64,000 nucleotides of DNA from Sva-07 sp963793335 (GCA_963793335.1 CAWBZS010000004.1:124001-188000); one strand, 5' to 3'. Positions 1 to 8,655 are shown, counted from the first letter of the stretch. Numbers and translations are program-made. Notes: generated from the sequence alone by a model not told the origin.

Positions 1-58
1 GTGGACGGACGCCGTCTGACTACGGTCGCGGGCACCACCTCGACGAAAGGCAACGGCG

Positions 59-1093
59 ATGAAGATCTCCACCACCATTGGATTCAACGGCGACCCGAAG
101 AAACTCGCCAAGGAGGCTCGTGATCTCGAGTCGGCCGGCGTCGATCTCCTCTGGGGCGCCGAGATCTATGGCTATGACCTGATCTCGACGCTCGGCTACC
201 TCGCCGGGCAGACCTCGACGGTGCAGCTGATGACCGGCATCATCCCGCTGTACTCGCGCAGCCCGGCGCTGATCGCACAGACGGCGGCCACGCTCGACGC
301 TCTGTCCGACGGGCGGTTCGTGCTCGGCCTCGGGACATCGGGCCCGCAGGTGATCGAGGGGTGGCACGGCGTGCCGTTCGAGAAGCCGATCGGGCGCACC
401 CGTGACACGATCGAGATCTGCCGCAAGGTCTGGAGCGGCGAGAAGGTCGAACACGCCGGCACGACCTACCAACTCCCGCTCGCCGAGGGCGGCACCGGGC
501 TGGGCAAGCCGATCAAGTTCATGAACCGTCCCCCCGAGCAGGACATCCCGATCTCGCTTGCGACGATCGGGCCGAAGAACGTCGAACTCACCGCCGAGAT
601 GGCCGACATCTGGCAGACGATCCACTTCGTCCCCGATCGTTTCCAGCAGGTGTGGGGCGACGCACTCGCCGCTGGCACCGCCAAGCGTGATCCGAACAAG
701 GCGCCGCTGGAGATCATCGCCGGTGGAACGGTCGCCCTCGGCTCGGGTCCGCACGTGGACGAGGCCCGCGAGGCCGCCCGCGGGCTGATCGGCTTCTACG
801 TCGGCGGCATGGGCGCGAAGTCGAAGAACTTCTACAACGACCTGTTCAAGCGGTACGGCTGGGAGCAGGAAGCCGAGGAGATCCAGGACCTGTTCCTGTC
901 CGGCAAGCGCGGCGAGGCGATCGCTGCGGTGCCCGACGAGTATCTCGACCTGTCGGCCCTGATCGGCGATGAGGGCCATGTGCGCGAACGCATTCAGGTG
1001 TTCAAGGACGTCGGGGTGACCTACCTCAACATCAACCCGCACGGCCCGGATCCATTGGGCACCATCGAGAAGATCAAGGCCTGGGCCGAGTGA
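59..1093 (+). CDS. LLM-class (F420-type) oxidoreductase
   Basis: This 344-residue protein has the luciferase-like monooxygenase TIM-barrel pattern. It opens with a beta strand and an early acidic 'WGAEIYGYD' segment, has a 'LGLGTSGPQV' strand-turn near residue 100, and has a 'GRTRDTIEICRKVW' helix typical of actinobacterial F420-dependent LLM oxidoreductases. Family members transfer hydride between F420H2 (sometimes FMN) and a small substrate in the cytosol; the substrate cannot be read here. ATG at 59 follows an AAAGG ribosome-binding site about 9 nt upstream. The 58 bases before it hold no other recognisable feature. The VOC genes that follow are convergent, so it appears to be a single-gene unit. 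Confidence 0.85.
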   Translation: MKISTTIGFNGDPKKLAKEARDLESAGVDLLWGAEIYGYDLISTLGYLAGQTSTVQLMTGIIPLYSRSPALIAQTAATLDALSDGRFVLGLGTSGPQVIEGWHGVPFEKPIGRTRDTIEICRKVWSGEKVEHAGTTYQLPLAEGGTGLGKPIKFMNRPPEQDIPISLATIGPKNVELTAEMADIWQTIHFVPDRFQQVWGDALAAGTAKRDPNKAPLEIIAGGTVALGSGPHVDEAREAARGLIGFYVGGMGAKSKNFYNDLFKRYGWEQEAEEIQDLFLSGKRGEAIAAVPDEYLDLSALIGDEGHVRERIQVFKDVGVTYLNINPHGPDPLGTIEKIKAWAE

Positions 1094-1138
1094 GCCCGCG
1101 GAGCTGACGCCGAGGGGATCCTCGGTGCGGCGCCGCCG

Positions 1139-1606
1139 TCAGAAGAACTGGTCGATCAGGATCGGGTTGCCGTCGGGATCGATCACGGTGAGCGACCCCG
1201 GCCCGGTACTCCCGGGTTCGATGGCGCTGTCGACGGTGATGCCCGCGTCCTCGAGCGACCGTTGGAGGTCGCGGATGTCGGTGAACTGCTCGATGCGTTC
1301 CATCCGCGGGGTGAGCCCCGGATTGAACGTCAGCATGTTCCGCTCGAACATCGCATGGAACAGGCCGAGGGTGGTCTCGCCGTTCTTGAGGATCACCCAA
1401 CCTGCCTCGGCGTCGCCACCGGTGGGGGCAAAGCCGAGTTTGCGGTAGAAGTCGATCGAGGCCGCAAGGTCGGCAACGTTGAGCGAGAGCGAGAAGACGC
1501 CGAGTTCCAAGGTGCCGGGCAGTGATGCGTCGGCCGACGGGACGGTCGGGAACGAAACCGGATCGAAGCCGCCATCGTTCGTGTCGTTGTTCGTGTCGTC
1601 GCTCAC
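1139..1606 (-). CDS. VOC-superfamily protein (155 aa)
   Basis: This is a single glyoxalase/bleomycin-resistance (VOC) fold of two beta-alpha-beta-beta-beta halves. The first half is recognised by 'LNVADLAASIDFYRKLGF' and the second ends in 'VIDPDGNPILIDQF'. The usual first metal ligand, a His just before the first strand, is replaced (the strand reads 'FSLSL'), so a metal-dependent reaction is doubtful and a binding role is possible. The first 35 residues are a low-complexity Asp/Asn-rich extension. The start is the GTG at 1606, which overlaps the upstream gene's stop by four bases (GTGA). The gene is therefore translationally coupled to the larger VOC protein before it. Confidence 0.8.
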   Translation of the reverse strand: MSDDTNNDTNDGGFDPVSFPTVPSADASLPGTLELGVFSLSLNVADLAASIDFYRKLGFAPTGGDAEAGWVILKNGETTLGLFHAMFERNMLTFNPGLTPRMERIEQFTDIRDLQRSLEDAGITVDSAIEPGSTGPGSLTVIDPDGNPILIDQFF

Positions 1607-2367
1607 GATCCCTCCGTCCCGGGCAGCGTGACCGGGGGTTCCGGCACGCTGAGCTTGTCCCAGACGGCATCGTCGGGCATGCCCATGATCGCGTCGCGGA
1701 CCGCGGGTGGGTAGTGCATGTTCGGCTTCGACTCGTCGTAGGGCGGTTGGGCGACGGGTTCGTGCGGGCGGTCGAAGCCGGCAGGATCGGTGAGGCGGGC
1801 GAGTTCGTCGGCGGAGATGCCGCACAACTCCTGCACCTCGGGGTCGACCCACTGTCGTTCGTCGATGTCGTGGCCGGTGCAGACCTCGAGGCTGAGGTGC
1901 TCCGGTCCGGCGAAGTAGATCGACTGGATCATGCCGTGGTCGATCGGACCCATCACCTGGATGCCATGGCTGCGGATCCGGTCGCGCATCGTGAGCACGT
2001 CGTCGATCGAGTCGACATTGAGTGCCAGGTGCTGCATCGTGCCGGCGGTGACCGGGTCGCCGGCGTTGCCCGAGTGGGTGACACCCCACTGCGGTTCGGT
2101 CGGGTTGCCGGGGGCCTGCACGAAGGCGAGGTAGCTGTCGCCTGCCAGTTCGACGAAGCCGTGGAACGTGTTGGGCACGCCGTGCATCCAGTACAGCGCA
2201 CGGGTCGGGCAACCCAGGACCTCGGCGAAGAACGTGAGCTGCGCCTTCATGTCGGCGGTCGACAGCGCCAGATGGTTGACGCCGTTCGGGTGCAGTGTGG
2301 ACGACGGCCGCTCACCGGTCGCCCGGTAGAGCGTGAGGTGCGGCACTGGCTGCTCGGTGATGCTCAT
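1603..2367 (-). CDS. Two-domain VOC / extradiol-dioxygenase-like protein
   Basis: This 254-residue protein has two VOC modules. 'VNHLALSTADM' near residue 30 and 'MQHLALNVDS' near residue 115 each place a His at the usual metal-ligand position, and 'HLSLEVCTGHD' near residue 160 gives the Glu ligand. The arrangement resembles type I extradiol dioxygenases and related lyases that use Fe or Mn. The substrate is unknown; the C-terminal 80 residues are a Pro-rich tail without a recognisable fold. It starts at ATG 2367 and is followed by the second VOC gene with a 4-base overlap, forming a two-gene operon. Confidence 0.78.
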   Translation of the reverse strand: MSITEQPVPHLTLYRATGERPSSTLHPNGVNHLALSTADMKAQLTFFAEVLGCPTRALYWMHGVPNTFHGFVELAGDSYLAFVQAPGNPTEPQWGVTHSGNAGDPVTAGTMQHLALNVDSIDDVLTMRDRIRSHGIQVMGPIDHGMIQSIYFAGPEHLSLEVCTGHDIDERQWVDPEVQELCGISADELARLTDPAGFDRPHEPVAQPPYDESKPNMHYPPAVRDAIMGMPDDAVWDKLSVPEPPVTLPGTEGS

Positions 2368-2442
2368 CGATCAAGTTGACCACACCGGTCGACGCCCGGC
2401 CGACCCCTGGGTGCCGTGGCTGGTTCTGGGAGGATGCGTTCC

Positions 2443-2886
2443 ATGGCTGATCAGCGGATGACCGAATCGGAGCGCCAGGAGTTCTTGGCGGGGGTGCATG
2501 TGGGCGTGCTCGGAATCGAGCGTGCCGACGGCCCGCCGCTCGTGCTCCCGGTGTGGTACTCGTACGAGCCTGGTGGGGACGTGGTCGTGCTCACGAGTGC
2601 GTCGTCGCTCAAGGGCCGACTGGCGGCCGCCGCCGGTCGGGCGTCGTTGTGCGCGCAGCAGGAGGAACTGCCCTACAGGTACGTCACGGTCGAGGGGTCG
2701 GTCGAGATCGACGAACTCGGTGCGGAGGCCAACGCTGCGGTGTTGCCGATGGCGATCCGGTACCTCGGCGAGGAGATGGGTCGCGGGTACGCAGCCGGTG
2801 ACACGGCCTCCGACGAGATCCGCATTCGCATCCGCCCCGAGCGTTGGTTCTCGGTCGACTACGCCAAGTCGGCCGGCTCCACCTGA
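2443..2886 (+). CDS. Pyridoxamine 5'-phosphate oxidase-fold protein
   Basis: This is a split-barrel flavin-binding (PNPOx-like) protein of 147 residues. 'MTESERQEFLAGVHVGVLGI' is followed by 'LPVWYSYEPGGDVVVLTSASSLKGRLAAAAG', the standard strand order of the FMN/F420-binding family, and by 'RYVTVEGSVEI'. Relatives reduce small molecules with F420 or FMN, or bind heme, so the substrate is open. I place the start at ATG 2443 because GGGAGG at 2428-2433 sits at ideal spacing. An in-frame GTG at 2416 and an ATG at 2434 are less well placed. Confidence 0.8.
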   Translation: MADQRMTESERQEFLAGVHVGVLGIERADGPPLVLPVWYSYEPGGDVVVLTSASSLKGRLAAAAGRASLCAQQEELPYRYVTVEGSVEIDELGAEANAAVLPMAIRYLGEEMGRGYAAGDTASDEIRIRIRPERWFSVDYAKSAGST

Positions 2887-3069
2887 CGTTTGCGCCAACC
2901 CCCGAACCAGTCGTCGAACGGCGGGCCGTTCGATCTGGTCGAGCGCCTCGCCGTCTCCCGCTGGGTGACGATGAACGCTGTGGTCTCAGGTGTCAGCTTC
3001 GTCGCGGAGACCGAAGAGGAGCGAGCACGCGTCGCCGGCATCGGGATCGAGGTGTTCGAACGGTGTGCG

Positions 3070-3348
3070 CTACCGCTGTCCTCGATTGCGAGGATGACGC
3101 TGCGAGGCGCGTTCGTTTCCTCGCTTGTAGTTGCCGGTGAGTCTCGCCATCAGTGCCTGCCCGTCCTCGTCGGCGACGTCCTCGACGAACCGATCGGCGC
3201 GACGTCCACGCAGCGTCGTGGCAACGCGGCCGTGATGGGAGATCACCACGTCACCGTTCTTGCGCCGCGACCACTCGAAGCTCTCGGCTTGCCCCACCTC
3301 GACAGTGTGCACCGTCCACTCGGTCGTTGCCCACTGGTCCGCTGACAT
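3070..3348 (-). CDS. Small hypothetical protein (92 aa)
   Basis: I do not recognise a named family. The protein begins with a short all-beta run (WTVHTVEV, ESFEWSRRKNGDVVISHHGRVATTLRG), continues with an acidic helix, and ends in a very basic tail 'NYKRGNERASQRHPRNRGQR'. The balanced composition of the first 70 residues and the basic C-terminus suggest a real small nucleic-acid-associated or regulatory protein rather than a shadow frame. It is convergent with the PNPOx gene; the roughly 180 bases between them show no clear gene. Confidence 0.55.
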   Translation of the reverse strand: MSADQWATTEWTVHTVEVGQAESFEWSRRKNGDVVISHHGRVATTLRGRRADRFVEDVADEDGQALMARLTGNYKRGNERASQRHPRNRGQR

Positions 3349-3455
3349 CGCGCTCCTGTCCGCTCGCGTTCGTGCAGCGGGTGAGCGGGGATCGGCGTTG
3401 CCGCCGCGACCCCAACGTGCCCGCCGAGGACACCCCGAACGTTGCCCGACGCGGC

Positions 3456-4517
3456 TCAGGTCGGGGTGACGAGGATCTTGGCGCGGACGTGGGACGAACC
3501 GATCTCAGCAAGGCCCTCGGCGACACCGTCGAGGCCGACGGTGCGCTGGATCTCGGGCACGACGCGCCCGCCGGCGAGCAGTTCACCGAGGAACGCGAGG
3601 TCGTCGGGGTTCGGAGCGGCGGTGAACTGGTGGAAGGACGCATCGCTGCGACGGAACGCGAGCGCAGTGCGAGCCAGGTGTCCGATTGGGCCGAGCCAGC
3701 GATTGTCCATCGGGCCGCTGACGGCTACGTATCGGCCGCCCGATCGCAACACGCTGATGCACTCCTTGGCGCTCCGGTTCCCGACGTTGTCGAGCATCAC
3801 GTCGAAGCGGGCGCCTCCCGGCACGAAGTCCGCCCTGGTGTAGTCGATCACGTGGTCGGCGCCGAGTCGCTTGACCATGTCGACGTTGCGGGCGCTGCAG
3901 ACAGCGGTCACCTGCGCCCCGAGTGCCTTCGCGATCTGGACCGCGAACGTGCCGACGCCGCCGGCTGCGCCGTTGATCAGCACCTCCTCACCCGGCTGGG
4001 TGTTCGCCTGCGCGCGGAGACCTTGGAGCGCGGTGAGGCCGGCGACCGCCGTTGCGCCGGCGGCTTCGAACGCGACGCCGTCGGGCATGCGGACGAAATT
4101 GGCGGCCTTCGCAGTGAGGTACGGCGCGAATCCGCCGCCGGGGGCCTCGCCGAAGACCCGGTCGCCCGGCTGCATCGTGGTGACATCGCTGCCCACCGCC
4201 AGCACCGTGCCGGCGACGTCGGCACCGGGAATGGTCCGCTTCGGTCGTCGGAGTCCGGCCATCAGTCGGAGGAAGTAGGGGGTGCCGGTCACGAAGCGCC
4301 AGTCGAGCGCGTTCAGCGATGAGGCCGCAACCTGCACGAGCACTGCCTTGGTGTCGCTCCTGTCGAGGTTCGGGGTCGGGACGTCCTCGACCGAGACGAC
4401 CTCGGCCGTGCCGTACGTACGTGCGACAGCGGCGCGCATCGTGGGCGGCAGCGGTGCGGGACCGCCGCCTGCGGTTGGCGTGCCGAGGTCGGTGCCGGTG
4501 TGGCGGTCGTTGGTCAT
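3456..4517 (-). CDS. NAD(P)-dependent zinc-free alcohol dehydrogenase / quinone oxidoreductase
   Basis: This is a 353-residue medium-chain dehydrogenase. The GroES-like part carries 'PGADVAGTVLAVGSDVTTMQPGDRVFG', and the Rossmann part carries the dinucleotide motif 'INGAAGGVGTFAVQIAKALGA' in the QOR/zeta-crystallin style. The Cys/His zinc ligands of true alcohol dehydrogenases are absent. It likely reduces quinones or alkenals with NADPH in the cytosol. The ATG at 4517 follows GAAGGAG. It is divergent from a TetR gene across paired operator half-sites, which implies that it is the regulated target, probably induced by an electrophile or toxic compound. Confidence 0.85.
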   Translation of the reverse strand: MTNDRHTGTDLGTPTAGGGPAPLPPTMRAAVARTYGTAEVVSVEDVPTPNLDRSDTKAVLVQVAASSLNALDWRFVTGTPYFLRLMAGLRRPKRTIPGADVAGTVLAVGSDVTTMQPGDRVFGEAPGGGFAPYLTAKAANFVRMPDGVAFEAAGATAVAGLTALQGLRAQANTQPGEEVLINGAAGGVGTFAVQIAKALGAQVTAVCSARNVDMVKRLGADHVIDYTRADFVPGGARFDVMLDNVGNRSAKECISVLRSGGRYVAVSGPMDNRWLGPIGHLARTALAFRRSDASFHQFTAAPNPDDLAFLGELLAGGRVVPEIQRTVGLDGVAEGLAEIGSSHVRAKILVTPT

Positions 4518-4540
4518 CGGTGCTCCTTCAGCGGGTGGAC

Positions 4541-4572
4541 GTACACGGTACAGTGAATGACGTACACCGTAC
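4541..4572. promoter_or_regulatory. Paired TetR operator candidates
   Basis: Two near-identical 11-mers, GTACACGGTAC (4541-4551) and GTACACCGTAC (4562-4572), each have GTAC arms around three bases. Their starts are 21 bp apart, two helical turns. They lie between divergent starts of the dehydrogenase and the TetR gene. A TTGACG-like -35 element for the leftward gene (4575-4580) abuts them. Binding by the adjacent TetR protein is inferred. Confidence 0.65.
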
Positions 4573-4605
4573 GTCGTCAAGCGGTTTGGGGTGATCGACA
4601 CCGTC

Positions 4606-5244
4606 ATGGGCAACACACCGAGAGCACCGCTGCATCGTGACCGCATCGTTGCGACCGCAGTCCAGCTCGCCGACAGCGACGGCCTCGATGCGCTGAGCAT
4701 GCGCCACCTCGCCCGCCACCTCGGCTACGAGGTGATGTCGCTGTACAACCACGTCGCGAACAAGGACGAGCTGTTCGCCCTGATGGTCGACGCCGTCGCC
4801 GGAGAGATCGCCGAGCCGCCCACCGGTGCGCCGCCGCTCGAAGCCATTCGCGCCGTGACCATCTCGACCCACGATGTCCTCATCGCACATCCGTGGGCGC
4901 CATCGCTGTGGCTGCGACAACTGCCCGGACCGACCCGCACCCGTCAGATGGACGACCTGCTTCGCCTGTTCGACGAGAGCGGTCTGTCGCCGGAAATCGC
5001 ACACCACGGCTTCCATGCCGTCACCAACCACGTGCTCGGCTACACACTGCAACAGCTCGGTATGAACATGGGCGATGACCCCGAAGCCAGGGCGAACGAG
5101 TTCCTCGCCGGCCTCTCCCCGGCCGGTCATCCGCACATGATCGCCCACGTGCAGCAGCATCTTGCCGGCGACACCTCGAGCAGTTTCGAGCTGGTGCTCG
5201 ACCTGATCCTCGACGGTCTGGTCAGGCTCGACGCCGAGCGCTGA
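4606..5244 (+). CDS. TetR-family transcriptional regulator
   Basis: This 212-residue repressor has an N-terminal helix-turn-helix: 'RIVATAVQLADSDGLDALSMRHLARHLG' followed by 'VMSLYNHVANKDEL', the classic TetR recognition helix. The C-terminal helical domain, with 'LLRLFDESGLSPE' and later helices, resembles the TetR_C family that binds tetracycline-like ligands. It probably represses itself and the divergent oxidoreductase through the 4541-4572 sites. ATG 4606 is preferred; an in-frame GTG at 4591 would add five residues and cannot be excluded, as neither has a strong ribosome-binding site. Confidence 0.85.
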   Translation: MGNTPRAPLHRDRIVATAVQLADSDGLDALSMRHLARHLGYEVMSLYNHVANKDELFALMVDAVAGEIAEPPTGAPPLEAIRAVTISTHDVLIAHPWAPSLWLRQLPGPTRTRQMDDLLRLFDESGLSPEIAHHGFHAVTNHVLGYTLQQLGMNMGDDPEARANEFLAGLSPAGHPHMIAHVQQHLAGDTSSSFELVLDLILDGLVRLDAER

Positions 5245-5271
5245 CCGACCGGGCGTCGTAGGCTCGCGGTC

Positions 5272-5733
5272 GTGGACCAGCGTGCGGTGGGGTGGGCATT
5301 CGTCGCAGGTCAGGTCGTGCTGCTCGTCTCGCTGGTGCTGCTCCCTGGGGGTGACGCGTGGCCGACCGGGTCTGCGGTGTGGACGACGGGTCAAGTGCTG
5401 GTGATCGCGGGGTTCGCGGTGGTCGTCATCGCCTCGCTGCGACTCGGGACCGGCTTGACCCCGACGCCCGTGCCCAGCGAGCGGGGCCATCTCGTGACCG
5501 GCGGGCTGTACCGATACGTCCGACACCCGATCTACACCGGCGTGCTCCTGATCGTTGTCGGCTTGACCGTCCGGTCGGGGAGTGTCGTCACGTTGGCGGT
5601 TGCTGTCGTCACCGTGGTGTTCTTCGATCGCAAGGCCCGCTGGGAGGAGGCGCAGCTGAGCGAGCGCTACGACGGGTATGCCGACTACGCGGCGCGGACC
5701 CCGCGCTTCGTGCCTGGCTGGCCGATGCGCTGA
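5272..5733 (+). CDS. Isoprenylcysteine methyltransferase-like membrane protein
   Basis: This 153-residue integral membrane protein has about four transmembrane segments (residues about 8-25, 38-55, 90-107 and 108-122). The signature 'LVTGGLYRYVRHPIYTG' and the C-terminal 'YDGYADYAARTPRFVPG' are diagnostic of the ICMT/phospholipid-methyltransferase-like family, which uses S-adenosylmethionine on membrane substrates. The bacterial substrate is unknown. It starts at a GTG 27 bases after the TetR stop and could be co-transcribed with that gene. Confidence 0.8.
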   Translation: MDQRAVGWAFVAGQVVLLVSLVLLPGGDAWPTGSAVWTTGQVLVIAGFAVVVIASLRLGTGLTPTPVPSERGHLVTGGLYRYVRHPIYTGVLLIVVGLTVRSGSVVTLAVAVVTVVFFDRKARWEEAQLSERYDGYADYAARTPRFVPGWPMR

Positions 5734-5855
5734 CGCGGTCTCGCCGTCATCACGCACGCGAGTCGGGAACCGAACGCCACGACGAACGTGTGGCCTTCTT
5801 CTCTGGTCCGCGCCACGATTTTCGAGTGGGATCGAATCGAAAGGAGATGATTCCC

Positions 5856-6305
5856 ATGCGCAGAGTTCTTGTGGCGGCATTGCCGCTGTTGGTGCTGACG
5901 GCGTGCGGGAGCGACGAATCCGCTGACGACGGTCCGTTGACGCTGACCTTCGATGGTTCGAGCTGTGTCTACGACGGTCCTGACACGCTCTCGCCGGGTC
6001 CGGCCGACTTCTCATTCTCGAACGGGAGCGAGGAGATCGCGATCCATGCGATCGTGCACATCACCGATGACGCAGTGACGCTCGACGACATCCAGCGACT
6101 CAGCGAAACCGATCCGGCGTGGAACGGAGACCCGGACTTGCTTGGCGAGGGTCGAGGGGAGGTCGTGATCGGTGGTACGACGACCATGCCTGGCCGCAGT
6201 TCGGAGTTCACCGTCGACCTGACGGTCGGCCCGTACTACTTCGTCTGCATGTACAACAGCCTCGAGAACTTCACCTATGGAGGTGGCATCACGGTCGAGC
6301 CCTGA
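5856..6305 (+). CDS. Secreted lipoprotein of unknown function
   Basis: The protein (149 aa) begins MRR, has a hydrophobic stretch and the lipobox LTAC, so Cys at about residue 16 is probably lipid-modified and the mature protein tethered outside the membrane. The mature part is beta-rich ('LTLTFDGSSCVYDG', 'FTVDLTVGPYYFVCMYNS') and holds a second Cys pair that could form a disulfide; this resembles small cupredoxin-like or immunoglobulin-like secreted domains, but no family is certain. AAGGAG at 5841-5846 supports ATG 5856 over the closer ATG 5847. Confidence 0.75.
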   Translation: MRRVLVAALPLLVLTACGSDESADDGPLTLTFDGSSCVYDGPDTLSPGPADFSFSNGSEEIAIHAIVHITDDAVTLDDIQRLSETDPAWNGDPDLLGEGRGEVVIGGTTTMPGRSSEFTVDLTVGPYYFVCMYNSLENFTYGGGITVEP

Positions 6306-6366
6306 GCTGAAGGGTCTCGTCGACGACACCCGATGCGCCCGCCGACTGAGGTGTCGATCGGGTGAT

Positions 6367-7770
6367 TCAGGTGAAGCCGGGGGCGCGGAGTGGCCAGGGT
6401 GAGACCTGCTCGAAAATGCGCGCGAGGCGGAGGCAGATGTCTTCGCGGTGGCGGGCTGCGGTGATCATCAGCCCGAGCGGAAGGCCGTCGGCATCGAGCC
6501 CGGCCGGCACGGTGATCGACGGCAGGTTGGCGATGTTGGCGAAGATGGTCAAGAGCGCGGCGCTTCCGGCGTGGCAGCGCTGACCGGCGATCTCGGTGGG
6601 CATCGGGCCCTCAGCGGCAAACGGCGCGCACGGATTGGTGGGCGTGAGCAACACGTCGATGTGCTCGAACAGCTCGGCCACCTGCAGCTCCAGGCCGCGG
6701 CGCGCCTTCTCGATCTTGGCGAACTGCGGCAGCGTCACCGTCTGGTTGCGGCCCCAGCCACCGACCACGAGCGGGTCGAGTTCGTCGAGGCGGTCCTCCC
6801 AGTCGTCGGGCACGTCGACGAACTGATCGGCGGACTCCATGAACGCATAGATGCGGATGAAGTCGTTGATCTGAACGTCGAGGCCGGTGTCGTTCAACCC
6901 GGCCGCGTCGACAAGGGTCGAGGCGGCCCGTTCGGTGATGGAAACGACCTCTGGATCCGTGGTCGCGAAGCCGAGATCCGCCGACCACGCCGACCGCAGT
7001 CCGGCCACGTCGAGTTGCTCGACGGCGTCGACGAAGGACATTCCGGGCGCCGGCAGCGAGGTGCGGTCGCGCATGTCGGGGCCGACCGCGATGTCGAACA
7101 ACAGCGCCGTGTCGGCAACGGTCGTAGCGAGCGCGAAGTTGACCGCATTGCCCGCATGGCGAGTGACCCCGAACGTCGGCACTCGCCCGTAGGTCGGCTT
7201 CAGCCCAGGGAGACCGCACGACGCTGCTGGCCCACGGATCGAGCCGCCGCCGTCGCTCGCTGTTCCGAACGAAATCGCACCGGCCGAGACGGACGCGGCG
7301 GTGCCGCCGCTCGAACCGCCGGGTGTGCGGTCGGGGTTCCACGGATTGCGGGTCACGCCGTGCAGCGCGCTGGCGGTGTAGCCGAACGCCCCGAACTCGG
7401 GCGTCGCGGTCTTGCCGATCGGGATCGCTCCCGCCGCACGGAATCGCTCGACGTGGATGTCGTCGCGTGTCGCCGGCGATGCGTCCACATACCAGCGCGA
7501 CCCGCGGGTGGTCGGCATGCCGAGGCAGTCCTCGAGGTCCTTGACCCCGAACGGCACCCCTGCCAAGGGTCCCAACGGCTCGCCGTTGTCGCGGGCTCGG
7601 TCGACAGCGTCGGCCGCTGCCAGTGCCCCGTCGGCATCGATGTGGACGAAGGCGTTCAACGTGGCCTGCTGCGCCTCGGCTGCATCGAGTGCGTCCTGCA
7701 CGAGCGCTCGCGCCGTCACGTCGCCCACGCGAACCGCCTCGGCCGACCGCTGCACGTCTCGCATCACCAT
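6367..7770 (-). CDS. Amidase (amidase-signature family)
   Basis: This 467-residue enzyme carries the amidase-signature Ser-cisSer-Lys machinery: Lys in 'GVPFGVKDLED', the Gly/Ser loop 'PGGSSGGTAASVSAGA', and the nucleophile strand 'SDGGGSIRGPAASCGLPGLKPTYG'. It hydrolyses a carboxamide; the substrate cannot be told from sequence, and GatA function is unlikely because a proper gatA is present at 45.9 kb. I prefer ATG 7770; an extension to 7833 would run into the inverted repeat after the heliorhodopsin gene. It lies downstream of, and on the same strand as, the rhodopsin operon. Confidence 0.85.
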   Translation of the reverse strand: MVMRDVQRSAEAVRVGDVTARALVQDALDAAEAQQATLNAFVHIDADGALAAADAVDRARDNGEPLGPLAGVPFGVKDLEDCLGMPTTRGSRWYVDASPATRDDIHVERFRAAGAIPIGKTATPEFGAFGYTASALHGVTRNPWNPDRTPGGSSGGTAASVSAGAISFGTASDGGGSIRGPAASCGLPGLKPTYGRVPTFGVTRHAGNAVNFALATTVADTALLFDIAVGPDMRDRTSLPAPGMSFVDAVEQLDVAGLRSAWSADLGFATTDPEVVSITERAASTLVDAAGLNDTGLDVQINDFIRIYAFMESADQFVDVPDDWEDRLDELDPLVVGGWGRNQTVTLPQFAKIEKARRGLELQVAELFEHIDVLLTPTNPCAPFAAEGPMPTEIAGQRCHAGSAALLTIFANIANLPSITVPAGLDADGLPLGLMITAARHREDICLRLARIFEQVSPWPLRAPGFT

Positions 7771-7793
7771 CGCCGGATCGTACCCATGCCCCA

Positions 7794-7859
7794 CCGACCA
7801 CGTTTGTGTTGCGTCGTCGGCGACCCGCCCCACCGGAACTGCAACGCAAACGTGGTCGG
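7794..7859. repeat. Inverted repeat, 19-bp arms, possible terminator
   Basis: Arms at 7794-7812 and 7841-7859 pair over 19 bases with a single G-T mismatch around a 28-base loop. It lies between the end of the heliorhodopsin gene and the amidase start, so it may end or attenuate the rhodopsin operon transcript. No T-run follows, so intrinsic termination is uncertain. Confidence 0.6.
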
Positions 7860-7872
7860 GTGCGGGTCGGGG

Positions 7873-8655
7873 TCAGTCGAGGCTGGGGAAGTAGATCTGC
7901 CAGGCGAGCAGTGACTTCGCTGCGAGGCTGAGCACGAGGTAGACCTTCTCGCCGTAGACGTAGTCGGTCCACTTGCCGATGCCCCGGTACTGCAGCCACT
8001 GGTTGAGGCCGAAGCTGAAGAACAGTACGAACTGCACGACGATGATGCCGTAGACGAATCCGGGCACCGTCTCCGACCCGACGATCTGGATCAGGATGCC
8101 GACCCACGGCGCGATGCCGGCGATCGTGCCGAACCAGAACGGCATCATGGTGGTGGTCGTGCGTCCGGGCGGGTTCATGCGTTCCTGGATCCAGCCGAAC
8201 AGGATCATCGCAACGTTGGCGCCGATCACGGCGACGACGGCAGTGATGTTGGTGATGCCGCTGTAGAAGCCGATCAGCAGGATCATGATCGTCGCACTGA
8301 CCGAATACTCGACCCATCGGAACCGGTTGATGCCGCCGCGCAGATCACGCTCGTACGTCGACCGGAAGACGGTGGACGTCACCAGGTGGTCGATGGCGGC
8401 CAAGGCCAGGAACAGCCCGATGGCGAAACCGACCCGGACGTCGAAGAGCGGTTCGGCGTTGGGGACCCGCGTACCGGGTTCGCCTTCGGGGAAGGTCGAG
8501 ACCACCTGGATCACGAAGTCACCCGAGAGCACCACGATGAGCACCGCCTGGATGGCGTGGAGCGCGGTGAGGCCGAGGTTCCAGGTTCGGAGGTTGGCGA
8601 GACGATCGGGTGTGACACCGCTCGCTACGGGTGCGTCAGAGGTGGTCGTGGACAT
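7873..8655 (-). CDS. Heliorhodopsin
   Basis: This 260-residue seven-helix protein matches heliorhodopsin. Helix A reads 'LRTWNLGLTALHAIQAVLIVVLS', helix C has 'RWVEYSVSATIM' with the counterion Glu116, and helix G reads 'EKVYLVLSLAAKSLLAWQ' with the retinal Schiff-base Lys247. These correspond to Glu107 and Lys241 of the 48C12 prototype, and no DTD/NDQ pump motif is present. Heliorhodopsins sit inverted in the membrane and are thought to signal or modulate partner proteins rather than pump. It is the last gene of the operon that also encodes retinal synthesis and Dps; GGAAGGA precedes ATG 8655. Confidence 0.92.
   Translation of the reverse strand: MSTTTSDAPVASGVTPDRLANLRTWNLGLTALHAIQAVLIVVLSGDFVIQVVSTFPEGEPGTRVPNAEPLFDVRVGFAIGLFLALAAIDHLVTSTVFRSTYERDLRGGINRFRWVEYSVSATIMILLIGFYSGITNITAVVAVIGANVAMILFGWIQERMNPPGRTTTTMMPFWFGTIAGIAPWVGILIQIVGSETVPGFVYGIIVVQFVLFFSFGLNQWLQYRGIGKWTDYVYGEKVYLVLSLAAKSLLAWQIYFPSLD

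Noticed and set aside
2859..3041. 60-codon minus-strand frame ending in 'FDDWFGGWRKRQVEPA'
   Set aside because: The C-terminal part looks protein-like, but it overlaps the PNPOx gene end and has no ribosome-binding site; support is too weak to call it.
6611..8317. 568-residue open frame on the minus strand across the heliorhodopsin and amidase genes
   Set aside because: It is very Arg-rich with no domain pattern and runs in another frame of two well-supported genes.
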